From: Yponomeuta sedellus
Taxonomy: Eukaryota; Arthropoda; Insecta; Lepidoptera; Yponomeutidae
DNA length: 64,000 nt
NCBI GenBank assembly: GCA_934045075.1
Contig: OW203722.1
Location: 17,391,486-17,455,485, forward strand
Reading direction: 5' to 3'
Shown here: in pieces, positions 35,601-47,652 of the stretch
Layout: each line of letters starts with the position of its first letter
Position numbering within the stretch: the first letter of the stretch is position 1
Notes under the pieces: model-generated
Database searches by the model: none
What the model was told of the DNA's origin: nothing
Seen by the model: only the letters and a program-made list of their open reading frames with translations
Made by a program: the position numbers and the translations under genes

Positions 35601-38600
35601 AAGGAGGCTGATTCCATGGAGTGGATGGAAGAGAGGTGGTTCGCAGCCAATTCGAGGGATAGACAAGTCGCTACTTGGAGGTAAGAATCCTCTTTGCTAA
35701 ATTTCAGTTTGTAATAACGAAAAAAAAGCTTTCGGCCTTCACAATTCAATCCAGCTAGTGGTATTGCTTCACAAATTATTCACAAATTTATGTACTCGTA
35801 ACATAGAAACCAAAGCCATTTGCAGAAGAGCAAACAACTTCGTAGACATTATTGCTTTTCATAACCGTTATTAATTATTATCAACAGTTTCTTTACATGT
35901 ACCTAGATCAACACAAAAAAAAAAAAAAAAAATATCGTTTCCGTTTCGTTTCTTTACAGATTAGGCGGACTCGCTGACAAAATATTCGATTCCATGGATC
36001 TGAAAACACCAGAAGCTTATTGCGCTATCATTCAAGGAATGGCTAAGTATTTTCAGGTATTTACACACACGTCGTTTTGAGTTTGCAAGAACTAAAAATT
36101 TATTATTTAGGATAATATTTAGTCTGCTGACTCCAGAGTAGGTAACAAAAAAGTTATCAAGAACATATTATTAATTTATTTCATACATGTTACAACTATG
36201 ACTTATTTGAGTAACAATGTGACACTCTGCACAAAGTAGGTAGTAGCTAAATATGTGACACTACACCTTTTTCATCACAAACAATTATGTATATATTGTT
36301 ACTTAGAATTTGTTTCGCTAGCTGATAATGGACTGTATTCTTTATTTGAATTATACCTAGTTATTTGCTCCTTTCCTTCTTTCCATTCTCCATTTCCTAC
36401 TTTCGTAGGAACGCCAACAAATGTTTTTGTTAAACTACCTTTGTAACTGTTGTAACTTATTTCAATATAATTTTAGAATAGATGGTCTCCATCTCATTAC
36501 ACATTATACCGATGATCCCGAGAGATGGACATTACGTCGATGTTAGTTTTTATAGAAAGACCGCGTAAATGTGTTTCTCGCAGGCGGAACGTGCGCACGC
36601 GTTAGCGCAAGAAGCGATCGAGAAGGGCATCCCGCTGTCCACAGACGTGTTCAACGCTCTGCTAAGCTGCATCGGCTTCCTGAAGGAGGGAACCGCGCTC
36701 AGGATCGAGGCTTTGAAGGCTACTCTTGTGCTGATGGATGAGCAGGCAAGTACGCATGTGAAGGTGCCTTCTGTGTGGTTGAAAAATAATGTGCGTAGAA
36801 ACACGTAATTGAAGCCACAAAAAGGAATTTAAAACTCTAAAAGCAATTTCTAATTCGCATTTGTGATGTTTTAATAATATAACGTATTTATATTATTGTT
36901 ATGTAATGTTTGAAATGGCATGAAAAGGTTTTATTCAAAGTTGCGCAAAAACTGCGGCTTAATGAACCCCTTCGGCCACGTTACAAGTCAAAACTAGGTG
37001 TCCATTTCAAAATCTAGATCATTTCGTTATTTTTTCAGAAATATACTTTATGGCCTCATTCAAAGGACAGCTAATAATGCAAAAATGCATGTGCTGATTT
37101 TCGAATGCCACGAGAAAGAAATCGCGGGCATACTAAATAAATCTGTCTATAAATCCCATGAAAGACACCTACTCTTGGACATAGGTCTCTTCACCGTCAT
37201 GCTTCCCCAACTTCCCCGGTTCCCAGCCAATCTCGTCCATTGCCCTAATATCATCGAATAGGCAACCTTTAATTAATAAGTAAACTATTTCCCACGTCTT
37301 TCCAAATAAACTGTACCCACGTCGAGTTGTCACTGGGGGCCCTGAGTTGCACTTCTGAAATGAAATTAAAAGAAAAGGTTTTATTCAAAGTAGCGCAGAA
37401 ACTGCGGCTTAATGAACGTTACATGTCAAAACTAGGTGTCCATTTCAAAATCTAGATCATTTTGGACAAAAAATGGTCAAAAAAACTCCAAACTTAGTCT
37501 TTTCAAAGTCCTTAATTAACAGTGTCTTTGAGACAAAGTGGGCCGCATTTCCGTGAGATGAGGCCCAGTTTGTTCTTCAAAACATTGATCTTCATAAACT
37601 ACAATCAGTTGTGTTCTCAGTGGGATACTCTATAGGGATGTGTTAATTTACTTTATTCACTTATGTATAACATTATTTTTATGTGTCGTCCTGTTGTAAC
37701 CCCAAAAAAATAAATTCAATTGTTATTGTCCTTTCAGGGCATCGCACCGAATCAGGAAACCCTGTCGGCGTGCCTGCGATCAATCTCGGCCTGGGGCGGA
37801 GGCCGGATACTGCAACAGATCGCCATGCAACTACTGGCCGAGTTCAAGCACGCCAATATAGAACCCTCCCTCTCCGCATATTACTATTTCCTATGTCTGT
37901 TCTGCAAGGAGCGTGAGTTGTTTGAATATTTTTTCGGATTGATTTACTTACACACGCACTGAGTGGCGCTGGCGTAAAGAATGGGTAACCTAAATATGGT
38001 ATTGATATTACGCTGTTGGATAGAATCTTTTTTAAAACGGGTTTCAAGTTGTAAATAATGTTTTTTTAAACTTTAAAAAAACAGTTAAATTTTTTTGAAG
38101 CTTAAAAATATTAAAATTGAAAATTATATTTCACTTTTCATGAAGATACTAAAACGTTGTCAGCCAAGATAACCGTTGCTATATGGCCACATAACTTGCA
38201 AATACGCATATAGCTGGGGTGTAATTATGGCCATCCGATTTTTTACAAACTTAGCGGTGTCGATCACGCCACTCCAGGGTGTTTACGGCAATGGCGATTT
38301 CAGCGACTCAAATCAAAGATTAAAACCAAGATTTTTAAATTGAATTCAACAAAACTGTCTCCTACTTTTATGTGTTCAAAGCGATATATTTAGGGTCGTT
38401 AGGCTTAGTAGTACAGGATTTTTTAAATTATATTTTACATTAACATCTATCGTGTTAAATATTTTGTTTTAAGTTTTAGTACGAACAAATCTTAAGTCAA
38501 CTCAAGGCGGTTAATACTTACTAGCCGATAAAAGTGTACGCTTAGAGCGTGTAACCCCAAACTAATATTAATATTATTATTATAAAAAAGATAAATTGAA

Positions 38601-41600
38601 TTAATGCTAGCATTTAAGTAGCATTTTCTTTAAGTCAACCTTTGGTTTGTGGATATTGGCTGGGTGGGTAGTGCGAATTAATATAAGTAGGGGGGGGGAT
38701 ACTTATTACTATTGATGCAAGTAATTCTGTTTCTTGTCTCAGGAGGGCCACGTGTGGACATCCTGTCAAATATACTAAACGATTTGGAGAAACGGGACTC
38801 ACTGGAAGCCCAAGAACCCTCAGACACTAACTTCTTTATCACTGCCATGGGAGTCTGCAGTGATCATTTACAGGTATTCAATTTGGACTGACTTGCACGT
38901 CTTTCCTAAATGTGACTTCATAGGGCGCATAGCGAGGCGTTTCCCTTACAAACGTAGTTTGTATCTAAGCTGGACATAGAATAACATTTAACATGGTCAA
39001 AATTAGCAACTCCTATCAGTTGATCTTGAACATTTTTACAACCAGCATTTTTAGCAGAAGATATAAAGTCGTTCAGTTTAAACCCATGATTTACAGAGTT
39101 TATTAGATGTTAATCACTTTTTTACTACAAGATTTCCACCGATGTGCCACGATGTGCGTTTTCTTTTTGTCGTTTTTCCTCAGAAGGCTGTTAGGTAGTT
39201 AGGTTGGGCCATTGTACAGTCACGAGCACTAACATGTATTACATGCACTTCAGTACCTTGTCAAAGTCAAAATAGTAAATTTCGCTTACATCAGGTTAGA
39301 AGAGGTTAATGTGACAAGGTTCTAAGGTGGTTACATGTTAGTGCACACGACTCTACGTCTGTAGCAGGGGCTGAAGTATGTTTACTCTTCAGACGCTAAG
39401 GTTCCCTTGCGATGTTTTCCCCCGTCGTTAGCGAGTATTGCTACTATAACTTCAGAAATGTACATAGTTTAGAAAACCGAGAGACGAGATCGAGAGACGC
39501 CGTTTTACCCCTCCGCTACCGAGTCATAGCCTCAGAAGGCTGTATTCAAAACGAAGACAAGAGGTTTCACCATAAATATAGCTAGAAACTGTATCTCCCT
39601 AAAAGCGTTCCTTCAAACACACGTTCATTCACATTTCCAGGACATAGCAATGGCCGAGCGCGTCCACTCTCTTCTAATGAAGGGCGACAACTATAAACTA
39701 GTGGGGGACGCGTATAAAGAGAGTATCTACTATCGCCACTATGTGACAGTGGCGTGTCGGCGAGCGCCCTTCGAGCAGGCAATAGCGCTCCTGGACACTC
39801 TGGTGCCCAATGTCTACGTGCCGGAGCCTTCCGTCATGGAGGAGGTTGGTACATAACATAACATTTACATACAGGCACATAAATTTACTATCTTTAGGAG
39901 TATTACTTCCTTTTTTAGGATTTTTCCCTAAATGAATTATTTTTTTTTTTTAATAATAAATAATTATATTTTATTAGCTTTTATTTTTATTATAAGAAGA
40001 TTAATAGTATTATTTTTTATATTCGACATACATTACTTCTGGCCCCACACTAGGATACCCTGTGTCGTGGGAACCAAAAACAGCAACGTCACAAACATGT
40101 AAACATCCAAGACATGGAGTTTTATTTTCCCCAGCCAGGGATCGAACCCGGGAACTCTCGCATAGTAGGCAAATGCGCTACCGATGCGCCACAGAGGTCG
40201 GCATTTGAGACAAGATGACATCAAAACTTAAAATGACCCTTTTATAAAAACTGTGACTGTCTAAACGGCGCACTTGCCCTTCTTGATTACGTAATTTTTG
40301 GTTTGATGTGTCATATCACCCGAGTACGTCATCGGGACGTTAAATCAGCCGCTGATACGCGGTCACGTATCGACGGCATAGTAGCACTATTAGCACTAAT
40401 GGTCGTGACCCTTAGTGCTAGTTTTATTATGGCAGTGAAAGTTATAGAAGTTAGTGCTAGCGCTAACTGAATGGAATAAAAGACGTTTTAGATAAATACC
40501 AATAATATTTGTAGTTGTAACGAAAACCTTTGTGCTTGCCTCAAAAGCGCACTTAGCCGATTATCTTTCCTACCTATCCTAATTCGTCCGCTAACAATCT
40601 GAATTTATTGTTAACTGCTGTCAGTTGTTTTTCTTGCAAACTTTGGCCAACTAGCAGCTGCGTACAATATTATATTCGAAGATTGTTAGTGTAAACTCTG
40701 TTAATTTCTGACTTTGAAAAGACTAAGTTTGGAGTTTTTTTATCCATTTTTTTTCCAAAATGATCTGGATTTTCAAATGGACACCTAGTTTGTATTGTAA
40801 CGTTCATTAAGCCGCATCTTCTGCGCTACTTTGAATAAAACCTTTCATTTCATTTCTACAATCCAAGGGGTAAAACCAGAGGGGCGAGTCTCTTAAGTTG
40901 CTCTATAGATCGATGAAATCGTGCCGTTTGCATCTACGTATTGAGATGATTTATACGGCGTCTAGTGGCACCTTCACTCACACTTACTCAGACCCCAATA
41001 GAGTGATATTAGTACGGTAATAGTTGTTTTTTTTGACACTTGGTGGTTTACTGACTAATACAAACATTAAAATTCCAATAACTCGGCGCCTCGCGTGACT
41101 ATCTTCCCCGCGTAAGAAGTCTGTTCTTAATTATTACTATAAAAGATAGTCAAATGACAGCTATTGTCGTGCTATTGTTATTCTATTGAACACCTATGTA
41201 TGTTTTAGACTTGAGACAAGTGGTGACGCTATTAATTTCAAAGTATACATTGTCCTGTCATCAGATAATCAAGACGCTGGAAGCGAACGGCGCGGGCGGC
41301 CGTCTCGTGCAGGCGTGGTCTCAGCTGGTCATTTTCGGCCATGCCAAGCGCGCGCGGCTCCTAGAGAAACTACTCGAAGCCATGTGCAATTGCTATCCGT
41401 TCCAGAGTGAGTACGGTCATCCTCATCATAAGCCCACGTCTGCCCAATGATGGATATCCTTTTCCCCAACATGTCATCTTTCGCGGTCTCCCACCATACG
41501 TATCCACGGGCCCTCTGCCGACTTGACCACGTCGCCCAGTCATCAGGCTGTTGGTCCAGTAAACCACATAAATACCTTTTAATAGATATAGAACATTTTA

Positions 41601-44600
41601 TTGCACGACCAGAAGTAAGAAAAAGAAATAATAACAAAATTGGATCTAGATTTTGAAATAAACACCTATGTTTAACTTATAACGTAAATTAAAGGTTACG
41701 CACAGTTTCTGTTTTCTTTAAGTACATTTTGGAATTAAACCGAAAATCCTGACTGTAAGTTTTTAGTATCAAGGTGGCAGATGACGTCCGCTGAATAGTT
41801 TTTTCGTGACTTCATATAGACTCGGGTCGTCAATTTCATTTGACACCTTATACATCCAACCGTTTGGGGTCTACGTGAACATATAGAAACATACAAACAC
41901 GTTCGTATAAAACTCAAACCCTTCGTTGTTTTAGCATTCGGGATAAAACCTAAGAATATCGCCTCGTTGGTCTAGCGGCTAACATTATCAAAATTGAGGT
42001 CGTGGGGTCGATCCCATCGGAGGCCACCGTACTAGATTAATGCAAACAAGCCCAGTCTGGGCTTGTTTGTGATGCCCTTGCCTAGTTAATAAATAAATAT
42101 TCATCGACGTATTACACAGATCTCGTTAGCCCTATACTAAGTACAACTAAATGACTTGTGTTATAGGCTCTAACTCAGATTTAATACCATAAATACATAG
42201 ATAACATCCAAGACCCGAGACAAACTAGAAAAGTTCGTTTCCCAGTTTGAGGATCGAACGCGAGACCTTCGGTTTTACAGTCAGCGTTGCAAACCGCTGC
42301 GCTACCGAGGCCACAGCACAGGGTATTCTAGCTTGAAACCAGGAAGTGATAGATCAGTCTATTCAGCGGTCTTTTCGGTTCCATTTTAGCGTTGAGGATC
42401 CCAATGCGCCCGCTTGCTCCATGCAATATTGTTTCAAAAACAAGGTAAAAAGTTTAATTACTCTATTTCTAAATGTGTGTTTGTTTCAGCCGAAGACGTG
42501 AAAGAGAAAACGCGCGCCGCTGCCGCGGACATGCTCAAGTTCGGGCAAACTGTTGACGAGGAACAGAAAGGCAGGACCGCTAAACCAGCACCGCCACCGT
42601 AAGAAAACCTCATTTATAAAATACGCTGAGAATAGATGTATATCAACTTTCTACCTTCCGTGTGAAATAGAAGTATAAATCATTCCTCAAAATAGCTACC
42701 TACCAAGTGTAAATTTGAAATCGCGTATGTGCAGATTCCAGAAGAAACTACTGTAAATTATATTTCTTTTAGTTATCATCAAGTAAAACACGAAACGTTT
42801 TATACTACATCTATACTAAAAAACTGCGAAAGTACCTGTCAGTTCCCTTTTTACCCCTAAACGGCTGCACAGATTTCAATTAAATTTAGAAAGATAGATT
42901 GCTTCCTGAGGAAAAAGGAAGCAATTTTTTTGTCTCAAAAAAACAAAATATTATCCCACGTTACCGAAGCTGCGTGCAACTACAATATAATAAGTTCTTA
43001 TATTATATTCCTAGATGTGGCTAGATATAGGATGTGATTACAGCTATAGTATAGTAGTAATCACATAGCTGCTATGCAATAACGCCTCATCGCTTCTCGA
43101 AATATCTGAGATGTCTACAAGCAATGAGACGTTATCGAAACACTATGGGATCAACACTGGTACATTGTATAGCTATAATCATATGTTACCTACCTATATC
43201 TAGAAGCATAAAACACACGTAGAATACATAGACACTGGTAACATAGCCCTTTACCCCATACGCGAGAATAGAAAAAGACCAAGATTCAAAACTGGGGCTG
43301 CAACTTTCTCGCCCGCAGGATGTCAGCCAACGCCCTCAGTAACATAATAGAGCTGTGCGCCGACTCGCAAGACAAGGCGTCGCCGGCGTGGGACACAGTG
43401 GAGGAGGCTCTGCGAAGACTGCGCGCAGAGGAGGCCGCCGGGGTGTCGGCGCGGCCCGCCGTACTGGCCGCCGCCGCCGATCGCGCCGCCGTCGCCGGCA
43501 AGCCCGCTATTGCTGCTGTGAGTTACATTCCTAGGACATGTGGCCTGGGCACAGTGACTTTCTAATGAAAACAGGCAAAACCAACAAGGGCAGCAGTGCT
43601 TTCGGCGTTTGCTCAGTTTGATTTCCCGCCGCCGTCATCGAGAGACTCGCTACTGTTAGTTACATTCTAGGACTAGTGGCCTGGGCACAGTGACGTTCTA
43701 GTGACGACAGACAAGCTAACAGGGATAGTGCTTTCGGCGTTGTGGTCAGTTTGACTTGTCTGTACAAAGATTTGCGGCCGCCGGCCGCAAATCCGCCGGG
43801 AGCCCGGCTGTTTCTGCTGTGAGTTACAGTGTCTGGGGCGCAGCGCTTGGTGCACAGATATGGTACTTGACTTAGATAGTTTAGTCAGGCTAATTCACAG
43901 GAACATGTGAATTTCCTTACTCCGTTTTCGTTAAATTTAGCGCCTGGCGTGGGACGCGGTAGAGGAGGTTTTGGAAAGGCCCTCCTATTGTCGCTGTATT
44001 ACGTTCTCATGGCAATAAGCAAGGCAAACTGGTTATATTGATTCAGCCACGTTTCTGTATGCCAACAGTGTTTGGCATACAAAAACGGGCACAGTTTCTG
44101 GGCCACAGCAAACTCTCAGATATTCAGGCGGCATATGTCCGGTGCTTACTAAGACGCCAATTTGCTCGCTACGTGTTCCTTCAAATTCAAATTTTCCTAT
44201 CCTATGGAATCGCTCCTTGGAAAAACCTTGTGTTGGCGATTCCATAGGATTTTATACAAAGAATTCTTAAGTTTGTTTCGTTCGGCTAGGACTTCATACA
44301 AATAATTCTAAAGCTAGTTTCGTTCGGCTAAGATTTCATACAAAAAATTCTAACAAATATTACGGTCAGCTCATTCGACGTGTTTGGCTCGCTTAGGCAA
44401 CGCGCGTTTACGCTTAATCTCCTAAGTACTGACCTTGAATTCGATTGTTATTTTCAAGGTCAGGACTTTGAGGAGGTCATCCCATTTTAATTTCCAAAAG
44501 TAGTCTGGAATGTCTGAATGCCGTGAGTGACTCATTTAAAAGTCTAACACATTGCAACAGGACGGCGATATTTGGCGCAACGATACAAAACCTAAAATAC

Positions 44601-46646
44601 TTTTATATTAGAGACTACAACACTAGCTCAAAAGAATACGTCACGGACACAAGTGAACAAGTGAATGGTAGGCATTTGCAAACTGTTGTTTTTCATAAAT
44701 ATAAACTTTAAGAACTGCTCTTTAATTTAACAATAAAAAAGAGGCTTAATTGATGTTGTTGTTTCTATTTAACATCTAAATGCGAAAAACATTTTGAGAC
44801 ACCCTTTATTTAACAACGTAGTTAGAGATTTCCATTCACATTCCCCAATCAACAGGCGGCAGTGACCTACCTAGCCGAGTGCGGCTTCGAGGAGGCGTCT
44901 GCGGCTAGCGTCCAAGTACTGAAGACGCTCCTCAACCGCTCTGAGGACGAAGTGGTAGCGCTACTACGGGAGCCACACGCGGCCGTCGGAGAGGCACTTC
45001 ATCCCTCCGCTGCGGCGCTCGTGAATGCCTATAACCTGTGAGTGGCTACATCTTCCTAAGTGCAACTGCGCCCGAGGGGCTGTTCGCTTAATAATAAGCA
45101 CTTCCACACAACACAATCACTTGTACTAGCCCCAAACTAGGTTACCCTGTGCTTTATCCAGGTACAGACATAAAACCAGTATCAGGCCATTTGCACGAAT
45201 AAAGTAAGGCAGCCTCCAGCGGGGATTGAACCCTAGGCCTCAGTCTAGATATTCCAGCGATAGCCAGCCTGCAAGTGCTCCTCAACCGCTCTGAGGACGG
45301 AGCGATAACGCTACTATGATATAACAGTGCAGTGCAGGAATAAGCTGACTGGGGGCGTTTTTTTAAACAAATTCCACACAACACAGTAACTTGTCCTAGT
45401 CCCAAACTAATACCCTGCTCTATGGGAACCAGGCAAGGAATCATTAACAGGGTTAAAGCTGAGATCCTTGGCATCAATCAAGTACAACGGCATCCAGCTG
45501 GATCTGCACCCACGGCCTCTGTGTAAGTGGTCAAGCGGATAGCCAGCCTGCGAGTGCTTAAGACGCTCCTCACACGCTCCGATGGCGAGAGTTACCACAC
45601 TCGTGGATATGTTTAAGTATTAACGACTTTTGTACCGATCGGTACCAGATTATCGATTACAAAAATCATCCTGCGCAATGTTCTCTTTGGTTTACTCAAG
45701 AGAAAATGTAATACAATTTTGTATACGTTGCGGTCAAACTATTAGTTAGCCAGCCTAGATGATAATTCCCTTATGCGTAAATTATGAATCACTCGGTTGA
45801 GGGTCAAGCTGTTCATCTTCCCATCTCTTACTGCCTAAAGATGAGATAATAATATAACTATGACCATAAATAGTTACGTATTAAATCGCGATTATTCATG
45901 AAGATCACAAATAGAACGCTTAGTTCACCCTATCAGACATTATACAAGATGTTTATCAAAGGCTTTGCCATAGGGCATTAGTCTTGCGGACATTGAACCC
46001 TAGGTGAGGTCATTTAGAAACTATTTAATCAACTCATTTTAAATTAAATTCAACTCATTCAAACAGAATCATCAGTTGGAAAATTCGGTAATTTCTCAAA
46101 ACAATTAACATCCCTTAGGGTAGGAGAGGTAAATAGGGTTAATAGTTTCCAAACCACGACACATAATCCACACGTGCCATATGGCAAACCTTCCTCCCAA
46201 CACCCGGTATAAATGCGCCAACTCGCACCAAAATCACATCACACGTCTCACTATAAAGGCGAAAGTTTGTGAGTGGGTATATTTGTTACTTCTTCACGTC
46301 TAAAAGGCTGGAGCGATTTTAATAAAATTTGGTATGGGGTTAGTTGACACACATAGGCTACATTTTATTAACATTTAATATCATTTAATATAACGATTAA
46401 CACATAGGCTACATTTTACTGACGGAAAATATCTTATTCCCATGGGAAAATCGATAAACCATGGGTAACACCGCGGGGCACAGCTAGTTGGTCAGCGCAT
46501 ATCAAAATCGGTCTTTATCATTACTACATTGAATACAGAACTAGTGAAAAGCAATAAATTTTTATATCCACAGGGTCACCTCCGGTTCAGGCTCAGTGAA
46601 ACGTGACAGCTCGAGTTCCGACAGCGAATCCTCTGACAGCGAGTGA
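32656..46646 (+). CDS. PTCD3: Mitochondrial small-ribosomal-subunit protein mS39 (PTCD3), 711 aa
   Basis: Fourteen exons: 32656-32681, 32768-32950, 34759-34987, 35457-35680, 35960-36056, 36584-36745, 37738-37912, 38743-38873, 39641-39844, 41265-41406, 42490-42598, 43319-43517, 44856-45037, 46574-46646. All phases match and the total is 2,136 nt. The N-terminus (MYSNIVLPRQWSRLACVCRY) is a basic, acid-free mitochondrial presequence. Family blocks in order: PTDILQALAATVGPDPTAAH and YHDDPYLIP (about 47-78), a segment ending LKIKFLQLLCFYNE, then helical PPR-type repeats (AYCAIIQGMAKY, VFNALLSCIGFL, GIAPNQETLSACLRSI, IEPSLSAYYYFLCLF), GDNYKLVG...YYRHYV, and a Ser/Asp/Glu tail SSSSDSESSDSE as in vertebrate PTCD3. 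It acts at the mitoribosome mRNA entry and in mitochondrial translation. Exon 3 uses the second of two AGs (34758, not 34742), since the first breaks frame. Intron 6 is GC-AG. Symbol: PTCD3 in vertebrates, mRpS39 in flies. Confidence 0.92.
33301..33495 (+). mobile_element. Possible LINE C-terminal remnant in mS39 intron 2
   Basis: The frame includes SVDSVNTFKFRLDSY, resembling the 'V..FK..LD.+' sequence that closes many insect endonuclease-reverse transcriptase proteins. It is short and unaccompanied by a reverse-transcriptase core. Tentative. Confidence 0.35.
33650..33890 (-). mobile_element. Retroelement end plus tRNA-SINE in mS39 intron 2
   Basis: 33650-33685 is GTAGATAGAGAACACTTTATT followed by GTACATAAAAA, the truncated end seen at 6270. 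33765-33890 matches the antisense tRNA-headed SINE (CCTCACTAGGATATCCTGTG, TCCAAGTCCTGGGTTTTTTT, CCCCAGCCGGGG) but lacks the box B part. Confidence 0.6.
36745..37737 (+). other. GC-AG intron 6 of mS39
   Basis: The exon ends ...GATGAGCAG and the intron starts GCAAGT; it ends TGTCCTTTCAG. Only this donor keeps phase 0 between DEQ and GIAPNQET. The nearby GT (GCAA|GTACGC) would shift the frame. CAG|GCAAGT is the classic consensus for GC donors. The intron contains two copies of a repeat (36925-37025 and 37372-37465). Confidence 0.85.
36920..37470 (+). repeat. Direct repeat pair of a dispersed element
   Basis: GGTTTTATTCAAAGTNGCGC, AAACTGCGGCTTAATGAAC and CAAAACTAGGTGTCCATTTC occur at about 36926-37025 and 37376-37465. 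An antisense copy is at about 40715-40850 in intron 9, preceded by GACTAAGTTTGGAGTTTTTTT, which also matches near 37485 in antisense. It is an unnamed short repeat family. Confidence 0.7.
40025..40205 (-). mobile_element. tRNA-headed SINE, antisense, in mS39 intron 9
   Basis: CCACACTAGGATACCCTGTG, ATCCAAGACATGGAGTTTTA, CAGGGATCGAACCCGGGAAC and GCGCTACCGATGCGCCACAG. The last two are inverted box B and box A of a tRNA-like head, more complete than at 26755-26945. Confidence 0.7.
41955..42320. mobile_element. Two tRNA-related SINE copies, opposite orientation
   Basis: 41960-42130 (+) begins CGCCTCGTTGGTCTAGCGGC with TGGGGTCGATCCCATCGGAG, and ends GCCTAGTTAATAAATAAAT. 42185-42320 (-) ends GAGGATCGAACGCGAGACC with GCAAACCGCTGCGCTACCGAG. 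Both are in mS39 intron 10 between exons 41265-41406 and 42490-42598. Confidence 0.65.
42810..42995 (+). mobile_element. Helitron-type repeat remnant in mS39 intron 11
   Basis: TATACTAAAAAACTGCGAAAG opens, ACGGCTGCACAGATTTCAAT is internal and GAAGCTGCGTGCAACTACAA ends the copy, following the general layout of common lepidopteran Helitron-derived repeats. The terminal CTAG is lost. Confidence 0.4.
43518..43985 (+). repeat. Decayed partial copies of exon 12 inside intron 12
   Basis: After the true donor, GTGAGTTACATTC...GTGGCCTGGGCACAGTGAC recurs at about 43657-43695, and GCAAATCCGCCGGGAGCCCG...TTTCTGCTGTGAGTTAC (about 43785-43828) repeats the end of exon 12 plus its donor. GGCGTGGGACGCGGTAGAGG (43945-43965) echoes the exon's GGCGTGGGACACAGTGGAGG. 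They are frame-broken and lack acceptors, so are taken as pseudo-exon debris. Confidence 0.7.
45260..45600 (+). repeat. Decayed partial copies of exon 13 inside intron 13
   Basis: GTGCTCCTCAACCGCTCTGA followed by GGACGGAGCGATAACGCTACTA (about 45273-45316) repeats the exon 13 segment CTCCTCAACCGCTCTGAGGA at 44918-44970. A third, weaker copy, AAGACGCTCCTCACACGCTC, lies at about 45559-45590. SINE-like sequence alternates with them (CACACAACACA(A/G)T...AGTCCCAAACTA at 45102 and 45375), so a block of exon plus SINE was duplicated. Confidence 0.7.
46245..46492 (+). mobile_element. Helitron-like non-autonomous element in mS39 intron 13
   Basis: It begins TCTCACTATAAAGGCGAAAG, carries GGAGCGATTTTAATAAAATTT and TGACACACATAGGCTACATT, and ends ACACCGCGGGGCACAGCTAG followed by T. 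The end form (GC-rich stretch, then CTAG-T) and absence of inverted repeats are typical of Helitrons. An internal direct repeat of ACACATAGGCTACATTT is seen at 46350 and 46400. Confidence 0.7.
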
Positions 46647-46706
46647 ACTTAGACAAGTAAAGTATTCTAGTTAGTGTAGATTTAATTTTACTGTATGTAA
46701 GTGTTG

Positions 46707-46714
46707 ATTAATAA
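46707..46714 (+). terminator. Poly(A) signal of mS39
   Basis: TTAATAAA, about 60 bp after the TGA at 46644-46646. Confidence 0.6.
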
Positions 46715-46719
46715 ATGCA

Positions 46720-47160
46720 TTTAGTTGTTACTTGGGTGCGTTGGTTTTGTTTACCCCATTATTTCACATGTATCTACGAAAACCAAATATTGCATTAGAA
46801 TAATGTGCAAATTTCCTAGGGAAAGAAAAAGTAAGTGTAAAAATTTAAACAAAATTCAGTAAAAGTTCTCTTTTCAAATGGGTATTGAGAATTAACGCCG
46901 ATTTTGTTAAGGACGGAAAATTACCAATAATTTGAAAGAAATCAGAAAGAAATCGTAAACAGGTTATGTTTACGATTTCTTGCCAAGTAGGTTTACGGAA
47001 AATTACTACTTATTTATTTCATATCACATTTAATTTTGTGACCCACACATGCCTACCAGCAAAACAACTCTCCAAGTCCTGTAATAATTAAAAAATATAG
47101 TTTTTCTCTGTAATGATTATCTGGTTTACAATAAAGAATGTTCTTCTTTTCCCTACGATA
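46720..47160. other. Gene-free stretch
   Basis: Between the mS39 3' end and a SINE. AAATCAGAAAGAAATCGTAAAC...GTTTACGATTTCTT (46940-46982) is a short inverted repeat with 13-bp arms. No gene. Confidence 0.4.
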
Positions 47161-47164
47161 TCGA

Positions 47165-47535
47165 TTTCAACGGTTGTATGTCCCCACTGCTGCGGCACGG
47201 GTCTCTTATTGCATCGCAGGAAGGTTAGGCCATACTCGGGGCCTAACCCACGAGGGCAAAGTCCAGGTTGGTGGAGGACTATAAGACAGTGGCGGGCCTT
47301 ATTGTCAGAAGTTATCAAGCCGCCCGTAAGCCCTCTGACATGACTTAATGTCTCCTATTACATGACAGCCGGCACCTACTGCTTCGCAAGCTTCGCAAGA
47401 AGCTCGGAAGCGCTCGGAAGAATGCCACTAGCGGTAGTCACGGGACGGTCACCCAGCCTGCACCTGACCGCGCCTGTTGTTGCTTAACAAGTGATTGATT
47501 CCAATCACTCGGTTCGGCTAGGCCACGAGCGCTCC
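47165..47535 (-). mobile_element. 5S rRNA-derived SINE, near full-length
   Basis: Minus-strand head: GCTCGTGGCCTAGCCGAACC, AATCACTTGTTAAGCAACAA, CAGGCGCGGTCAGGTGCAGG and CTGGGTGACCG. The last three blocks follow 5S rRNA boxes A and C. CGCTAGTGGCATTCTTCCGA and the common body follow. With 31841-32190 and 61284-61810 it is one of three copies with the head still visible. Confidence 0.75.
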
Positions 47536-47546
47536 TTTTCCCTTCA

Positions 47547-47652
47547 TCATCATCAACCCACTATGTCCTCACCGAGGGGCACGGGTCTCTTCCCTGAGGA
47601 AGGTATAGGCCATACTCCACCACGGTAGCCAAGTCCGGTTTGGTGGAGTTCT
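47547..47652 (-). mobile_element. 5S-headed SINE family, short fragment
   Basis: CAACCCACTATGTCCTCACC, GAGGGGCACGGGTCTCTTCC and CATACTCCACCACGGTAGCC in antisense. It lies directly behind the full copy, in the same orientation; 'CCTGAGGAAGGTATAGGCC' resembles the 31841-32190 subtype rather than its neighbour. Confidence 0.65.
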
